DNA of 64,000 bases from Hybos culiciformis. Lineage: Eukaryota > Arthropoda > Insecta > Diptera > Hybotidae. The notes under the pieces were generated by a model. It saw only the letters and a program-made list of their open reading frames with translations. It searched no databases and was not told the DNA's origin. The translations under genes were made by a program, and so were the position numbers. Positions 1-14,502 of the stretch are shown piece by piece (position 1 is the stretch's first letter; each line of letters begins with the position of its first letter). Location of the stretch: assembly GCA_964007475.1 (NCBI GenBank), contig OZ023274.1, positions 85,889,936 to 85,953,935 of the forward strand, written 5' to 3'.

Positions 1-3000
1 CAACAGCATGTTTGCTTCAATGCAAGTTCATAGTAGTATTTTTATATTTTTTGTTATAAATTATTTTTTAGTTTTCCATTTATTTCTAAAATTTATGTAA
101 AACTCAACTATAATAAAAAAAAATTAAATTATATTATAACCACTAAATCATTTTTATTTTCATTCGCTTCATTTTTCATATACATAAGTATATACTGCAA
201 AAACGAACTATATTATATAGCTTCTATACATAATTTCTATGTAACAACAAAATAATTTGAAGGATTTTAGAATTTAAAATAGTATATACAGTATATACAC
301 ATGTATATAATTTTGATGTAATTTCTAGAAGCACCTTATAATATTGATTCCTGATCGAACAAATAATTAAGGACTTCCCTATCGAATGAAATGTTTCGGA
401 ATATTCAAAATACATAATAATATTAAATTAAATTCTAAATAAATAAATAAAAAAAAATTCAATATGCATCACAAAATTTACATAGTTTTCCAGTATACTT
501 TTTTAATATACTTTATATTATAATTATATTATAATTTAATTATTCTATGTTATCTGAAAATATAATATTTGATAATAATTAGTGTTTATAAAAGTGCTCA
601 TTATTGTGATGAAAAAAGCACAGTTTGTAGAGCAAATGTTGCTTCAATTAAAAATTGTCTGTAAAATTTTTCTTTAGAAGATAGTAAAAGGGTAGAATAA
701 GTTTTTAATTCTTAAAATAATAACTAAATGTAATAAAAACCTTATTCCTTAAATTTGAAAATTTTTGATTTTTGAAATTATGTACAAACAAGATACTTAT
801 CTCAAATTATTCTGAAAAGAATTAATTCTTATACAGTTAGAAGAATCAAGTTCACCTACTTAAATAGTTATAGTTATGCTTCTTTCAATTTCATTGTAGT
901 GAGCCTTATGAGAAAACAGACAATCAAGCTGCATCCCAAATCAAATCCATAAGCGAAAACTGTATCTCAATAAACTATTGAATTTCTCGATACTGGTTAT
1001 ACAAGAAAATTCATTACAGTTTTAACCGATACACGCATTTCATGGCTCTATTATTCGATAGTACAGTATATCATACTATAGGTACTATGAAAACAAAACA
1101 AAAAAAAAATTATTATCTATTTCTTATTTTTCATCGCATAATTAAAACTAATTATGATTGAGGAAAAACAACACAAAAAAAAAAAAAAAATTCCCTTAAT
1201 AATAATTTTTGTTATTGGATAATTTTTTGACGTGGTATAATTATTTTGAATGGAAATCCCTTATTATTATGTATTAAAAATTATAGCGAATTTCGAAAGG
1301 GATTCGCAATTGAGAATTTATAATTAGCTGTCAATTAGTATTAGCATTAAAATTATTTAAAGTCATGATTATTAATTATAGTAACAAATTATGATTATTA
1401 TTATTAGAAAATTTCAAAACAAATTTCCTGTATTCATGATATTAAAAAAAAAAAAAAAAGAGGAAACTCATACAAAAATAATAATAATAATAAAATAGAA
1501 TAATGGTTCAATTATAAATTATATAGAATTTAATTAATTTTTTTTTTTTTTTGCTATTTTGAAATTATTTTGAACTTGAATAATAGATAGAGATATTGTG
1601 AAAATTAAAATAATGTGTGTTTTATGGTGTAGATTTTTTGGAATTATGACATGAACAAGAAACATCAATCAAAACACACTTCAATTCAGACAGAAATTAT
1701 AGATATAACGTAAATCAATCAAATTTCCATTGAATCAAACTTTTTTGCAAGGACATGATTAGTTTCCACCACGAATTAATATCGTTCCTCTTTTAGAATA
1801 CCAAGCTTCGATCTTTTGAAAAAACAATTTTGATAGCTTTAAAACAATAAAACAGTTTAAAATAAAAATAAGGGACACAACGTATTATTTCCATTTTTAA
1901 TGTAATATGTTAATATTAGAAACTAAGAAAAATTCATAAAATAATAATAACTTTAATTCTCATTTTCTATATTATTGAAAACTATAAAATTTACCAAAAT
2001 CACTGAACCCTTAAAATAAAAATATTAATAAATTGAAAAAAAAAAGAAAACAATTTATTTTTAGTCCGTAGATAGGAATGAATATGTATATATAATATTT
2101 TTAAAGTTATGTAAATTTAATAAAAAAAAAAATATATATACCAGGAATTTCTATAAAAATAGCGTGACAATAAACTGTCCAAAAAAAATCAAATTCTCTT
2201 GTTGCAGATTTATGTTTAATTTAGTGTTAAAAATTAATTTAATATTTATTTTTGGTACATACCAATTATTTAGGTGCCATGAATATTTATTCATTGAATT
2301 TTCTCTAAACCCTCATAGGGTTATTACATAATTTCAATCCATATTGTGGTTAAAATATATAAATTTAATACATTTTCGCAAATCTATGCAAAAAAGAATT
2401 TTTATGCTTACAAATAAATAAATTAGAAAATGTGGAAAATTCAATTTAACCATAAATAAAATAAAATATGATAATATTTCATTTCATAAAATTTATATAT
2501 TTAAATTTTTTTTTTTTTTGAATTTTTGGCATAAAAAGAAGAAATTTTAATTACTCAGATTCTGTCAACTAAAAATTAAAATTAATTGAAAATATTTTGT
2601 ATTAACATTCTTTTGTATTATATATTATAAATATTTTTATCCGAACAACATTATAAAAAGTTTTTGAATTCTTTTTTTGTTTTCTTCTTTTTTTTCAATA
2701 AGATAATAACAAACAAAAAAATAGAAACTATAGTAATAAAATCAAATTAAAAGATACATAATGTACCTACACATATAATATCAAATACACGTAATACATG
2801 TATGTAAAAATATTTACAAAATCAATCTTTCCCAGTTTCCCTTCAATTAGAATAATTACCTAAAAATTACTCAATCAAACTTAATTTGAAAATAAAACAA
2901 ATTAAAACTTAATTCGACTGATTCGAAATCAAATCAATAGACTTAATTAGATAAATAATATTATATGATTGTGAACGAATAAGATAAATATGCTTATAGA

Positions 3001-6000
3001 ATGTTTTTATATTAGTTTTATTAATTAATACATTTCTTTATAAAATTAAAAATTTTCCATTATCACTTTTCATGTTGTGCTTAGAGATGTTAAAGTCAAA
3101 ATGAAAGATAATATAAAAATTTAGTAACATTATGTATTGTCAGCATCCTTATAATTTAAATATGCATAATATTAAATTTGACTTATACTTGTTAAATTTT
3201 TAAACTTTCGAAATCTTAATCTTTTTGATAGTTTAATGATAAAAATAATAATTATAATAAATTCATATATCTATGATATATTTCCAAGCTAAAATTGAAT
3301 CTTCCTTTTTCACTATCTTTATAGTAAAAGACCTAGTTCAACTGTTTACAGAAAAAACTATTAATAAGAACTACATAACTAATACTAATAATGTTGGAAA
3401 AAGAAACTTCTAATATTTATCTTCATATTAGACGGTAAAAATAATTAAGCTGGATTTTCAGAATTTACAAATAAATGTTGTCCTAATCCGTAAATACTTT
3501 TCAATTTACTTAACAGAATTTTTTTTTCCAATTTGCTAACTCTACATTTATATATCATTCATTTACTTATTCATTTAATTCAGGATATCTCTGAAATATA
3601 ATTAAAATAGATTAGGTACATAAAAATTAAATAAATATTAGAAAATCCAATAAGATTATTATAGTTCAATAACATTAAAGCATATGTTACGTTTAAGTTA
3701 GATATTATTTTTTGGTTTAAAAATGTAAAAATAAGAGTCTATCTATAAATTAAGTCGTTTTTTTTTTTGTAATAAATTATATACATATATACAAACGATT
3801 GATATACTTAATGCAAAATAACTGCGAAATAACTGATAGTTGTTTTCTTATTTTTAGTTTTAGCTGACCGACAATTTTATGTCCTGCTTAACAACAGTTT
3901 ATTAACGTACGGTGATATGAATTGTCTAACGAAAAGAAAGTTTACAAAGCTACGATTTTGTACAAATTTTATCAGGCGGAATAGAAAATAAAATTATTAT
4001 TTGTAAATATTTAATTTAATTTTGTTTTTAAGTTTAACTTGATCTATATAACCATAAATTATCCACCTGAATTGAATCTGTACCTATACTGCACAAAACT
4101 TATCTAACAACTTTTGAGAATTAATAAGGACAAACGTTTTTTTTTTCAATTTCAATTTACGAAACATTAAAAGGTACACCAATTTTTTTTTAAATCAATC
4201 TAGTAATATTAGCATACTAAATTTGATTATATTTAGTAAATTAAATGAAACTTTTCTTAACAATTCTGTAAATTAATCCCATTTTTTATTCCTATTTTAT
4301 TAACCAAAGAAAACCTAATTCATTTATTAAATTCAGTTTATTACATAATTAATATTATAATTTTAAGGAAAAAATCGACTGCATTCAATAAAATTTTACT
4401 TTAGCACTTTTTTAAAAATTAAATTTTCTATTTTTCAGAAAGTATTTTCATACAAAATATGTTTGTTACGAGTTTTTTATTTATACAAGACGGCTTGAAA
4501 TTTATGTCGCTCGGCACTGATAGTATTAACTTAATTATACGAATAAATAATAAAAGAACTTTTATTTTAGGATTGAAATGAAAAAAAGAAAATTAATTCC
4601 CAGAAAAACAATTTCTAGAAATTCTCTGAAAAAATTTAATATTCAATTTTTAATACAAATTAAATACTTGGAATAATATAATTTTACAGAGATTAATTTG
4701 TATTTTTTTGTTCAAGAATCGAAAAACCTTTCCTGAAAGTTTTGATGATTTTTCTCGGAATGTTTTCCGAATTGTATATTTAGAAAATTCTGTGAATTGT
4801 TTTTCTGAGAATTGCTCGTTGGGAATTGCAATTTCAATCATGATACAATTTCAATTATGGTTTTTTATGGCCGAAGGAATATGAAATTTCAAAAAAAAAA
4901 AATTATATGCAATATTAAATATATCTGAGCAAACATGCTTTTAAGTATAATTTTTCTTGAGTTGAAATTTTTTTGAAAAAAAAAATCAATAAAAATGAAT
5001 TCATCACTTCATTAATAACGAAAACAAATATTGTTTATTTGAATAAATAAAAAAAAAATCAAATTAACTACATCAAAGCTAGTTAATTAAGATTTGTGTG
5101 TATGTACAATAATAATGCTTGCAATCAATTTATTAATTGAATAACGATGTATGTTACATAAATATTTTACAATAATTGTACTGTAAACATTCTAGAAATT
5201 ATTTCCAAAAAAAGTTTATTGAAAAAATAACTTAGAAAGTTCTTGCAAAATATCCGTAGTATTACAAGTTAATAAGTATCACTAACTTTAATATTTTTGC
5301 CTTTTCACAATCTGAAATTTAGAAAACGTAAAATTAGAAAAAAAAATCATCACTTGTCACATTGATTTATTTTAAGAAAAAACAAAGTTAAAAAAAATGC
5401 AAAAGTGATTACTATAGATACTATATATTCAAACCCTTGTTAACGCTTTTCAGGTAAATTAATTACTTGCATTCCTTACTAAAATAACCCATTTCTTTTA
5501 CTAGGACTCGAAACAAAACTTAAAAAATTTAATAAAAATGATTGTTAAATTCGAAATTTATGACGAAAAACAAAAAATTTAAATAAAATCAGATAAATTT
5601 TAATGAATTATATTTTTCTCAATAATAAAGCATTTTCTGTATATCGTATAATAATAAATATTTTAATATTAATTGTAGATTATACACACATACAATAATA
5701 TTAGATCTACAATAGTAAAACACAATATAATGTTAATATTAATAATAAATATTTTAATATGAACTCTATATTATATAATACTTACAGGCTGCAATAATAG
5801 TAGATCTAATATCTAACATACATATTGTCTATTTTGATCAGAACTATTTCAAATAACTTCATTCTCCTAAATTTTACGCAATCAATACGTTTCATTTAAC
5901 ATCTATAAACTGTTTGACGTAATATGAACATTATTTTTTATCTATATTCTACATCATATGAAAACTGATATGTTAAAATCAAATACATACTCTATTCAAG

Positions 6001-9000
6001 TTAACATATATAGATTCTTATATAACGTTTATAAAGTTAAAATAAAAATATGATAAATCAGAACCTATTTTTCAATAAGAGAATAATGATAGTCTGAAAT
6101 AAACAGAAATGTTGTTTTCTTAAAAAGATTATATTTTATGTGTTTCCTGTTGACTATATGTATATGTGTATATCTTTGTTTCAATCTCTCTATACTACAA
6201 TTTTCTTTTCTTTTTTTTTCTGTTTTCAAAGCCTCAAGAATTACTAATTAGGTGTAATTCTTTTTCTTAAAAAGTCAATTTAATGTAAATGATGATGATG
6301 TGTTTTTTTTTTTAGATAATAATTGGTTAAATGGACAAGAAATCAATAATGGTTAAATAATAATAATCCTTATTAATTATGCGAAATCCTTTTTCCTCAA
6401 AACAAAGATTATATTATATTCAAAGTTATTATGTAAGGACATTAGTTATTCATTATATTATTGTCTAAATCGTTACACTACCAATAAACTGTACAAATAA
6501 GTATATATTGTTTGAATTCATGTGCATGGAATCAAATCTTGCCTAATTGTTTAATACTCCAGAGAAAACAAATAATTTATCATTACTAATCGAAAAATTA
6601 AAAATTTACTACAAATAAATACCTATTATTATGATAGTTTGTACTGTACATGTACAAGAGCGTTCTAGACGTTTTGATATTTCTTTCTTCAGGTATCTTT
6701 TTTTCTTTTTGACTGTGAACGAAGATGTTATGTTTTTTTTATGTTAAAAAACTTTAAAAAGAAGCCAATGTTAATCGGAGTAATTGAAAAAGATAAATAA
6801 ATAAATTCTAAAACTCAACAGTCAATTTAAACTTCAAATTTTGAAAAAGTTTTAATACTTCTGTGTATTTTTAGTTTTGCAATATTGTGTTTCTTGATTC
6901 TGCAGTCAATGTTGCCAAAATCGAACATGCCATTTGAGACATCACACCGTGAACTTACACACATGTGAAAAATGTTTGAACTATTAATAATTGCCTAATT
7001 ACAAAGAAATGTCTATTATTATTTCTAAATTATTTTTAATTTAATGTTAATTTATTATTTGCCTTCAATCTAAAATAAAATGTATTGCCTGTCAAATTTT
7101 TAAATAATTTAATCAATAATATTAAAGTAGATATTCACTATTCAGTATTCCGTTCAAATTAAAACTGTATTAAAATAGTACCAAAATGTATCTAAAAGCG
7201 TACACAACAAACATTAATATGTTATAAAAATTATAAATTTGATCTAATTAAAAAATCATTATATAATTTAAAATTTATTAATGTAAAAAAAAATTATACG
7301 ATAATGAAAAATTATTAATAATTAAAAGTTTCATTAAACTTAATACTATATCTAACTAGAGCCCGCAATATCTTAGATTCTGCCCAACATAATCAGAATA
7401 ATAGAGTATTATAATTATTACATAGCTCTCTACTTACCTTATCTATAATATGTACATATACTTCAATAATTAAAATTTATCCAAATAATCTCAAAAATCT
7501 ATAAATTAAAATTAAATTTAAAAATAATAATAAACATAAAAAAAAAAAAAATTTTAAGGAATTTCTTTATAATACATTCTTTATTAAAAATTATGTAAAA
7601 TTATTTGCATATAATTTAATAAAAATTATTTAATGATAATACTTTTTTGTTGGGAATTTGGCGCCAGAAACCATTTATTCCCTTTTCAACTTTTATTTAA
7701 ATCTGTAGATGATTGTTGCTATAGTAACTTTGTTGGTGAAAAAAAAATATTGTACGGACAGAACCATCAACAACAAACCATACTAATAAAAGTAATTCTA
7801 AAAACAAAGTTAATAGTCTCGTCATCATTTTAATGCTTCTTGGGGTTTTTTTCTTCCTCTCTCTCTATACAGATTATTATCAGTAAAATCTGGAACAGAA
7901 AAATAATAAAATTTTCATTTTATAATCTAAAATTACTTAAATTATTATTAAAGAATACTCAGATTTCGTGGGAATAATTAAAGAATACAAAAGAAAGATA
8001 GAAATAGGAATTCGTGCTTAATTTGATTAAATTAAAGAAAATATTATATCAGGTAGGGATATAAGAACTTATTTTGAAGTTACTAAAGAAAGTGATAACT
8101 GTTCTAAATTATGTAATATAATCATTCAATCCACAAAATCGGAAAAAGTCGTCTTAATAGCACGAAAGACAAACTCAAACAATAATATATCAATCATAGT
8201 TTCTTGTTTCTTAAAATCATCATTATAATAAGTACATAAACGGAGTCACTACAAAAAAGTTCATACAACATTTATGTGTGTGTGTACATTATAAATTTAT
8301 GTAATTAGTATAAACATTTATTACATAATGTCATCATAGGAGCTCATTAATTGTTTTGAGAACGAAAGGACTTCCGGTATAAAACGATTACGTTCGTCAA
8401 TTTATCTTGTTTATTACAGGAATACCATATTACAAAAGGTTACCCTAAGATAATCTTGTAATAAATTAGAAATTTTCATTATAGTCAAAAACAAGAAGTT
8501 AACAGAATGCGAGTAGATAAATAAATTTTACCAAGCAATAAAAAAGTAAAATAACGATTTCAAAATATAAAGTCTTCATAAAATCTAATATAATTTTTTT
8601 AAATTTAATTTTCAAAGATAATAAAATCTTTAATCTCAATAAACTCAAATTAGTACAATGATAAATTTTTTAAATTAACTCAAATATATATAAAAAAAAA
8701 AATTAATAAAAAATTAGGGAATTTCTTGAAATTCTGTGTTATCTTATTTTATTACATTTTTTTTTTACTGGCAATATTGTCCTTTCCAAGGATAATATTA
8801 CTTAAAAATTTCAATTTAATCTTAGGGATTTTTAAATTTTTGGAAAATAAAAAATTTAGATGTCGCAAAGTTTAATCTTAATAGTTTGTTTAACAGCAGT
8901 TGTTTTGATTCCTTTTTCTACTGCTTTTTAATCTATTAAATTACATTTTTCTACACTTTGCAAATCAGAAGGATAGAAAAAATTTGGATATATTTAAGTA

Positions 9001-12000
9001 CTGAATAGTAGAATGTTGAAGAAAAAAATTTCGTAGAATTAAAATTAAATTTTTTAAATTTAAATTTTTCTTTATTAACATTATTTCACTTTTCTTCACA
9101 CTTTTTGCTTATAATTGACTAGTAAATTGTAATGTAGTTTGTCAGGTTTAGCTAAGATAAAATTGTTCTGCTTATCAGCTCGCAAAAAATTAAGAATTAA
9201 AGTTTGCATTATGTTATCAAAATACTGAATATAGTTTTATTTTATTTGAAAACATGATTAACAAATCAATATTATTAACAATACATACCTAATTATTAGA
9301 AAATAAATAAAAAAAAAGTGGGAATTGAAATACAAAGTCAATAATAGAAAAGTTTCAGTCCAATCGTCTGAAAAATAATAGATCCATCCTTTCATTAAAT
9401 ACTTAAATCTCAACTGGTTCACCAGTATTCGGTTATTTTAGACATCATCGCTTTGATTATGTTAATAAAAGAAAATGATTCTTTTTTGTTTTTTATGACT
9501 ATCAGGCCAACATCTTTTCATTCTATGAATAAAAATAATTTTTCATTACATCTCACTCATTAAAGTCTCATTAATAAATACTTTATTTCCATGTTCCAGA
9601 TTTTTTCAAATTTAAACAGGTTTATTTGTTATGCACCAGGCATGAAAAACGAAAATTGAAGAAAAAATAATTTAAGAGTTTTTCAATTTTAAACATTTTC
9701 ATCTTTACTATTTTCCTCACAAAGCAGATACTGTATTTTTAGATGATCATATATTGGTTAGTACTATTATATAAATCTTATTGCAGACCATACTTGTTAT
9801 ATTAATTTGTTATGTTAATTTTCTAGTTAAGATATTTTTTTTTATTTTTTTTTTCTCCACTTTTTGACAGCAGATTACACTTTTCACCTCAAAAATTAAA
9901 ACAAGCATAATTTATTGAGATGAAAATTTATCACTAAAAATTCTAATTATGAGCAGAACATATAGCACCATCATTAATCTTAAATCATAAAATAATTTTT
10001 TTTTCATCAGAAATGGACATTGAATAATTTTAATTTTCTTTAAAAGAAAATGTTCAACAACATAGTCTTTAAGTACATAAAATCTGTCATTATTGAAAAA
10101 CCTTATAGCTATGCAGACATTAAAAATGTTATTACTACAGAGAGGGATTAAATGTAAATTTTTATTTTTTCTCCACATAATCATAAGTTAAATTAAATTT
10201 ATGATTATCTAAAGTGGTACATTATATACTACGTTAAAGTCACAAGGAAATAATATTTTCGGTTATTACAAAATTAATAAAATTATATGATTTTTTATTA
10301 TACCGCATACGTAATATGAACACTCTATACATTCTGTAATTACTCTATAAGTTGTGTATTATAGTTCTTACCCAAATATACCCGTAATACAAAAAAGGAC
10401 TATTAAAAAATATATGCGATCATTATTAATTTTTATTATAGTGTTCCTTAACCATATTTAGATAACAGAGATTCAATTCAAAAAGCATCATTACTTACAT
10501 ATATATAGTCTACAACAGTTCTAAGGGATAGCATGTCACACTTTCTGGCAAATGAATAATGCAACTTTTTGAATTGATTACATAAATTTAATGCCATAAT
10601 TATATTTTAGAAAAAAAAATTTTATTATAGGATTTATAGGTTCTAAATACATGGGTTGTTCTATGATTATAATGGGATAATAGTGAGATTATTAAAACTT
10701 GTTCATTAAGGTAAAATTGAATTTTATGAGGAATTGACCTCCATCATAGGTCCCAAAAGTAGAGAATCGGACATCAACATTCAACAAGCACTTATCGGGC
10801 TTCTTTCCTTAACTCTCCTCACTGCAACCCAATTTTCAATATTAATATTTATCGCAAATATATTTGTCAAAAAAAAAAAAAGATTTCAATAATTTTGTAC
10901 TTCGCCTATGGGATATATTTCATTATAATGAAACAAATTTTTCTTTTATTAATTTTCTTGGCGCAAAGTAAACTTGAGTGAAAAAACGTTTTATAAATTG
11001 AAGAAGATTCTGATCTTAATACTTTTTTATTTAATATTTTTTATTTCTTATATAAATTTTATTAATATCATAAGAAAATGCATTTATACAGGACTTTTTA
11101 TTATAAAAATTTTAAACTTTAATGGTAGAGAACAAAAAATTTATATTTATATCTCTTAAAATTTATTACTTCAATGGGAAAATTTCTTTATTAAGATTTA
11201 ATTTTTTTTTTTCTTAACTTTTACAAGAAAACGATGATAGTACAACAAGTACTGTTTTAATCCCAACAATATTCTACAGTGCAGTTTATTATATTTAATG
11301 AAACAAACCACTAAAGAGTTCTCTAAAAATTAAATTCACTTATAAATGAAACAAGTTTTTTGATAGTAATAATTATTATTATTAATAAAATGTTATCTTT
11401 AAAGAAAATTACTGTTTTTTTACTACACTTCTTGACCTTTTCTGATGAGATTTCCGTGGTATATAAGTAATGATTATTTCTTACGACAATAATTTTTGAA
11501 TCAAAATCGTTATATTTTAAGTAAAAATAATTTATTTATTGATTAATAATTCACTTTTATTTAAATTTTTGTGATATGTACAGAACAAGTAGCTTTTTGT
11601 TTAGATTTAATTGGATATTGAGTTTAACTTTGTGTGAAACAAAACGTTGAAATCTTAATTGCACATTAAGCCGGTGTAATTTTTTATTAAAAAAATGTAG
11701 AAAGTTCTTTACGAATAATCATATTTTCGAATCCTTGGTCTAAAAATAGAGGGTTAAATATGTTTTTTTGGGTTAATATTCACTTATTTACATAAAAATT
11801 TACTTACATTTTGAATAAACGATAATTATAAAATTTTGTACTTCTTAAAATTAGGACTCTTACGACAGACGGAAAAACGAACAATTGAACGGACGAAAAA
11901 ACGGAAAGAGATATACCGAATGAAAACATATTTATGCGATACTATTATTCGAAGCTCTCAAATCCACTATTGATAATTTTAAGAAAAATATACATAAAAC

Positions 12001-13230
12001 TTCTATGTAATTTATAATTTAAATGTGATTTTGTTCTTTTTTCGCATAAATTTTATTAAAAAGTGGATTTTGAGAATTTTGAAAACGGCCTAAAAACATA
12101 TTACAAGATCGCAGTTGAAGGCTTAAACTTTCTTAAATTTATATAGTTAAAATCATACAGAATACTACGGATTAACGAAGCACCCATCCTATAGTTAAGT
12201 GTACTTAACTAAAATTTAATTAATATATAACATATTTATGTCACTTACATACTATTTTTTGTCTTGTGAGTTTTTCTTCTTTTTGTTTCTGCAAGACATT
12301 AATATTGAATTACGAAAAAAAAAACAACAAAAAATTTATAATATTTTTTTATGGTAACCAATAAAATATCATAATTGGTAATAAATTTTATTTCTGCAAT
12401 AAAAAATCTTTTGTTAAACAGACTAGAAAATATTATACAAGGTTCTATTTTTATTTTTATTTTTTTTTTTATTTTAATTTTTCCAAATAGAAAACCATAG
12501 AGATTTCTTTTTTATTAAAAGCATGAACGAAAAAAAAAAAAAAATCAGGAAAATTAAAAAAAAAAAAAAGGATTTGCGGAAGTTCTATATTTATTATATA
12601 CGTATACAACATATATATGTATACATAATGTGAAGAATTACAAGAGAGAGGAATGGAAAAAAAAAAACACAAATTTATTACCAAAGGTTAAGATTGGTGT
12701 TAAAATTATTACCAATTTCGATTTTTTTTATGGTATCAGGGGTACTAAAAAATATATATTTTTTACTTTTTTTTACTTCTTTTCAATATTTATTGAAAAT
12801 ACTTTTCCACATTATTTATATTTATTGAATTCTAAAGTAACTTAAACGAAAAAAAAACAGTAAGTAATTCAATAAAAAAAAAAATTACAATTTACAAAAA
12901 TAAATTGCTTGATAATAATTTCTTTTTTTTTAATTTTCAAATTACATATTTGATCTATGTGAATGGGTAAGGGTAATAGTATATTAGAACGAAAAAAAAA
13001 CCTTTGGCATAAATTAAGTCATTTTTTTATGTTTAATCAAAGCAGTTATCCTGGAGAAAATTTTAAAAGCTTCAAGTTAATGGATTAAAATTTTTATTTT
13101 AAGGTTTAACTGTAGTTAGACATAATAGTTGATACTTCTATACTAACTTTTCTATTAATGATTTTAAAAATTTAACGAACTTAGGGTTAAAAAAATTTAG
13201 AATGTATTATTTTTCACTTGAATTTTAAGA
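1..13230. other. Non-coding AT-rich stretch, left part
   Basis: I see no gene. The sequence is very AT-rich with many A and T runs, and the few open frames are short and low in complexity. It is probably RyR first-intron or 5'-flanking DNA, because the first RyR exon found (25061) opens on an acceptor. I looked for the short conserved first RyR exon by eye and did not find it, but so short an exon could be missed. Confidence 0.6.
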
Positions 13231-13234
13231 AGTC

Positions 13235-13310
13235 GGCCGTCATGGTGTAGTGGTATTGCCCTTATCCTACAGCGTGTTCGGTAGTGGGTTCGATTCCCAC
13301 CTGGGACTGG
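13235..13310 (+). repeat. tRNA-like sequence, probable SINE head or tRNA pseudogene
   Basis: It carries a good RNA polymerase III A box (TGGTGTAGTGG) and a perfect B box (GGTTCGATTCC). The T-arm pairs perfectly (GTGGG against CCCAC). The sequence where the acceptor stem should lie (GGCCGTC against CTGGGAC) does not pair, and no convincing anticodon arm forms. I therefore call a tRNA-derived SINE head or pseudogene rather than a working tRNA. It shares the GGCC opening with the SINE copies near 20300. Confidence 0.6.
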
Positions 13311-14428
13311 AATTTATATCAAATTTTCAATTTGTTCACTTGAATTAAGTGTTTGTGCTGTTTTTGAAAAAAAAAAAAAAAACTTTAAGCCATATGAAAC
13401 GTATATCAATAAAATATATTTTAATATATCTTTTAATTGAAGAAATTTTACGATATAGTTTAATGCTTTAAGATTTTTTTTTTTTTTAAATTCAATCCTC
13501 ATCATAATGAACAGATTTATATTACGATAATATTTATTATTATAAAAAAAAAAAAAAAAAATTATCACAAGGACAAATTTTTTTTTTTATCACTAGACCA
13601 TAAATATATTTTAATTCTATAATAACCCAAAAAAAAAACAAAAAAAAAAAAAACAAATGCTTAAAACAATATTTTCTCATTTTCTGATATTATGTGTTTA
13701 CTTCATAAAATATATATAGCTCATATTTACAATATACATAATAAAATGAATATATGTACTAAAGTATGTATATAAATAAATAGTGTTATATGACCCTTTA
13801 AAAATGAATTCATTTTCATTCTTTTTAATTAATTCGTACGCAAATAACATCTAATCATAATTTATAAAAATCTTGTTATATTTTACTTACTTGCAAAACT
13901 ATCTTATAGTTATGTAATAAAAACTTGAACACATATAAATTAAAGACTAAATTTGACTTCAACAAGGAAAAAATATGTCTGTCATTCAAATAATTTTATT
14001 TTTATGCTTTTTATATTTCCAAACTTGTTTTAATACGATAATTTGAATCATATCATGTAGCTATAAAATTCGAGCCTGGTTTTTTAAAGACTACAGAAAT
14101 ATTATAATGTCCTCAGATCAAGAGTTATTTTTTATGCTAAATATATTTATTCCTTCAAAAAATATCAATTCTTTATGATAAAACGAAAAATATGCATCTA
14201 CTTGTTAACTTCAATCGTGGTTTTTGATCTTCAATTTAAATAAAAATGGAATTTGGCGTATAATTATTTGCTTAAACAAGTTTTTTTAAAACAATTTGAA
14301 TGAAATCATAAAATAACTCAAAATACAAAATAAAATTTAGGTTTTGTAAATAAGCTAAACGCATAAAATTTTTCTTTTAACATGAAATAACTATAAGGCA
14401 TGATACTATAATTATTATTTTTCTTTAG

Positions 14429-14502
14429 TCATACATATACGTAAATATATATATGTATATATATTTATATATATTCATACATATACGTAAATATATATAT
14501 GT
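14429..14502 (+). repeat. Direct repeat, about 28 bp, 46-bp period
   Basis: A 28-bp stretch starting TCATACATATACG occurs at 14429-14456 and again at 14475-14502, separated by TA-rich sequence. It looks like a local tandem duplication in a microsatellite-rich tract. Confidence 0.75.

Noticed and set aside
13235..13310. Functional tRNA gene
   Set aside because: The acceptor stem does not pair and no anticodon arm is convincing.
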